A stretch of DNA of 5,005 nucleotides from Synergistaceae bacterium (GTDB lineage Bacteria; Synergistota; Synergistia; Synergistales; Aminobacteriaceae): NCBI GenBank assembly GCA_009776565.1, contig WRNQ01000127.1, forward strand, positions 1-5,005. The letters are read 5' to 3'. A program made the translations under genes and the position numbers. Below are positions 4,089 through 5,005 of the stretch, one piece after another; position 1 is the stretch's first letter, and each line of letters opens with the position of its first letter. Below the pieces are notes generated by a model that was not told where the DNA came from, searched no databases, and saw only the letters and a list, made by a program, of their open reading frames with translations.

Positions 4089-5005
4089 ATGAGGATCAAT
4101 ACATCAGAGACTTTTTTAGGACGTATGCTCCAGCAAAATAAGACACTTTTTGTTGGCAATCTTACAGTAAGTCTAAGGAACGTCAAGCAGGAAAAGGACT
4201 TAAACGATATCGCTCAAGCAAAAGAGAGCGAGATAGCAGAAGCTGTTTCAAACAAAGACTTGATTGTGGAACGGATTCAGAAAATGGCAGAACAGTCTCT
4301 TTCAATTACGCTGCTTACGCTGGAAGAGATGAAAACTCTTGCTGTTCTTGCCATGAACGAATCTCTTTCAAATGGCGAGCGTATTGACCTGCAAAAAAAG
4401 ATGACGGAATTGCAATTCCAGCTTCATGAGAATACGTCTTCTCTTGGATTAAGCCTTGCCGGAAAATCTTATGAAGATGTCAAACACATGAAAACGTTAG
4501 CGGTAGGCATTAATAATTCTCAGGATTTCGATATTGCGACACAATTAAGATTAGCTGAAGAACAGAACATATTACACCGAGATGCTGATATTTATACATG
4601 GGATCGTAACGGTGGTGTTATTGTATCTTTCGTGTTAGCAAGCAAAGAAGAGGTGGCGTCTAAGAAGGCTGAGAAAATTAACAATTGGGATCAATTTAAC
4701 CACGATATGTATTTTGAACAAGCAAAAAGCGGAGATCCCTCTTTTCAAAACGTTCCGATGTTGTTTAGTACAGGAAGTGCAAGAAGAACCGTCATGATGC
4801 TTGATAAGAGAATTGAAAAAGTAAATAAAATGCAGGAAGAGCTTTCGGAATTCAAAACTCTTAGCAACGCAGAAAAGCTGGCTCCGTTTTATCCTAAAAA
4901 TAACGGAATATACTCGTCTTTAATGGGAGATACTGCTTACATTAGTTACGGATATGATGGGAAGCAAAACGACTTCATCCTAGAGCATGTACAAAACAAA
5001 ACAAA
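4089..5005 (+). CDS. Flagellin-N-terminus-like protein, function unknown (runs off window)
   Basis: The frame is open from ATG 4089 to the window edge (305 codons, no stop), so the C terminus is missing. The protein starts MRINTSETF, like the MRINxN start of flagellins. Residues about 60-117 are helical and resemble the flagellin D1 pattern: L-EEMKTLAVLAMNESLSNGE (75-94) then R-x-x-LQKKMTELQFQLHEN, comparable to the LQRMRELAVQAAN...LS...R..IQ.E...L..EI segment. The usual RINSAADDAAGLAIS stretch of flagellin is absent, replaced by a charged helix (35-60). From about residue 150 the sequence is not flagellin-like: a mixed region with DADIYTWDRNGGVIVSFVL (181-199), a Lys/Glu-rich helical stretch near 250-270, and YISYGYDGKQNDF near the end. 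No signal peptide or membrane segment is visible. It may be a divergent flagellin, a flagellum-associated export substrate, or an unrelated coiled-coil protein. The gene is real; the family call is tentative. Confidence 0.75.
   Translation, partial: MRINTSETFLGRMLQQNKTLFVGNLTVSLRNVKQEKDLNDIAQAKESEIAEAVSNKDLIVERIQKMAEQSLSITLLTLEEMKTLAVLAMNESLSNGERIDLQKKMTELQFQLHENTSSLGLSLAGKSYEDVKHMKTLAVGINNSQDFDIATQLRLAEEQNILHRDADIYTWDRNGGVIVSFVLASKEEVASKKAEKINNWDQFNHDMYFEQAKSGDPSFQNVPMLFSTGSARRTVMMLDKRIEKVNKMQEELSEFKTLSNAEKLAPFYPKNNGIYSSLMGDTAYISYGYDGKQNDFILEHVQNKT

Overview
The window is a bacterial chromosomal segment. It has Shine-Dalgarno-led genes, intrinsic-terminator-type hairpins, moderately AT-rich coding sequence and very AT-rich spacers. 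All recognisable genes lie on the + strand. The left edge holds the end of a [NiFe]-hydrogenase maturation operon (hypD tail overlapping a complete hypE), so the organism makes a [NiFe] hydrogenase and is probably anaerobic or fermentative. Lineage cannot be fixed from the sequence. A lineage such as Synergistota or another anaerobic, gut-type bacterium is only a weak guess, based on the hydrogenase genes, the exported NPEV-type ankyrin repeats and the flagellin-like protein.

Layout: (1) 1-1022 is hypD (last 16 codons) and hypE, translationally overlapped. (2) 1023-1410 is a gene-poor spacer. It has two AT-rich perfect inverted repeats directly after hypE, then a GC-richer run of consecutive stem-loops (1143-1262), then a near-perfect Shine-Dalgarno sequence with no ordinary start codon. 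(3) 1411-1713 is a 100-codon gene of unknown function with a strong ribosome binding site, followed at once by an 11-bp AT-only inverted repeat. (4) 1714-2166 is a spacer with a strong intrinsic terminator (1873-1912), an extended -10 promoter (2068-2076) and a hairpin with a GUAA tetraloop that buries the likely ribosome binding site of the next gene. (5) 2167-3876 encodes a secreted or periplasmic ankyrin-repeat protein of 569 residues with an unrecognised C-terminal domain of about 145 residues. (6) 3877-4088 is a spacer with six tandem heptamers and a weak hairpin followed by ten T. (7) 4089-5005 is the start of a large gene that runs off the window. Its N-terminal region resembles the helical D0/D1 part of flagellin, but it lacks part of the usual flagellin signature.

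Only hypD and hypE are clearly functionally coupled. The three downstream genes each appear to be separate transcription units, given the long spacers and terminators between them. The most unusual features are the Shine-Dalgarno-masking hairpin before the ankyrin gene, the structured spacer after hypE, and the flagellin-like protein.
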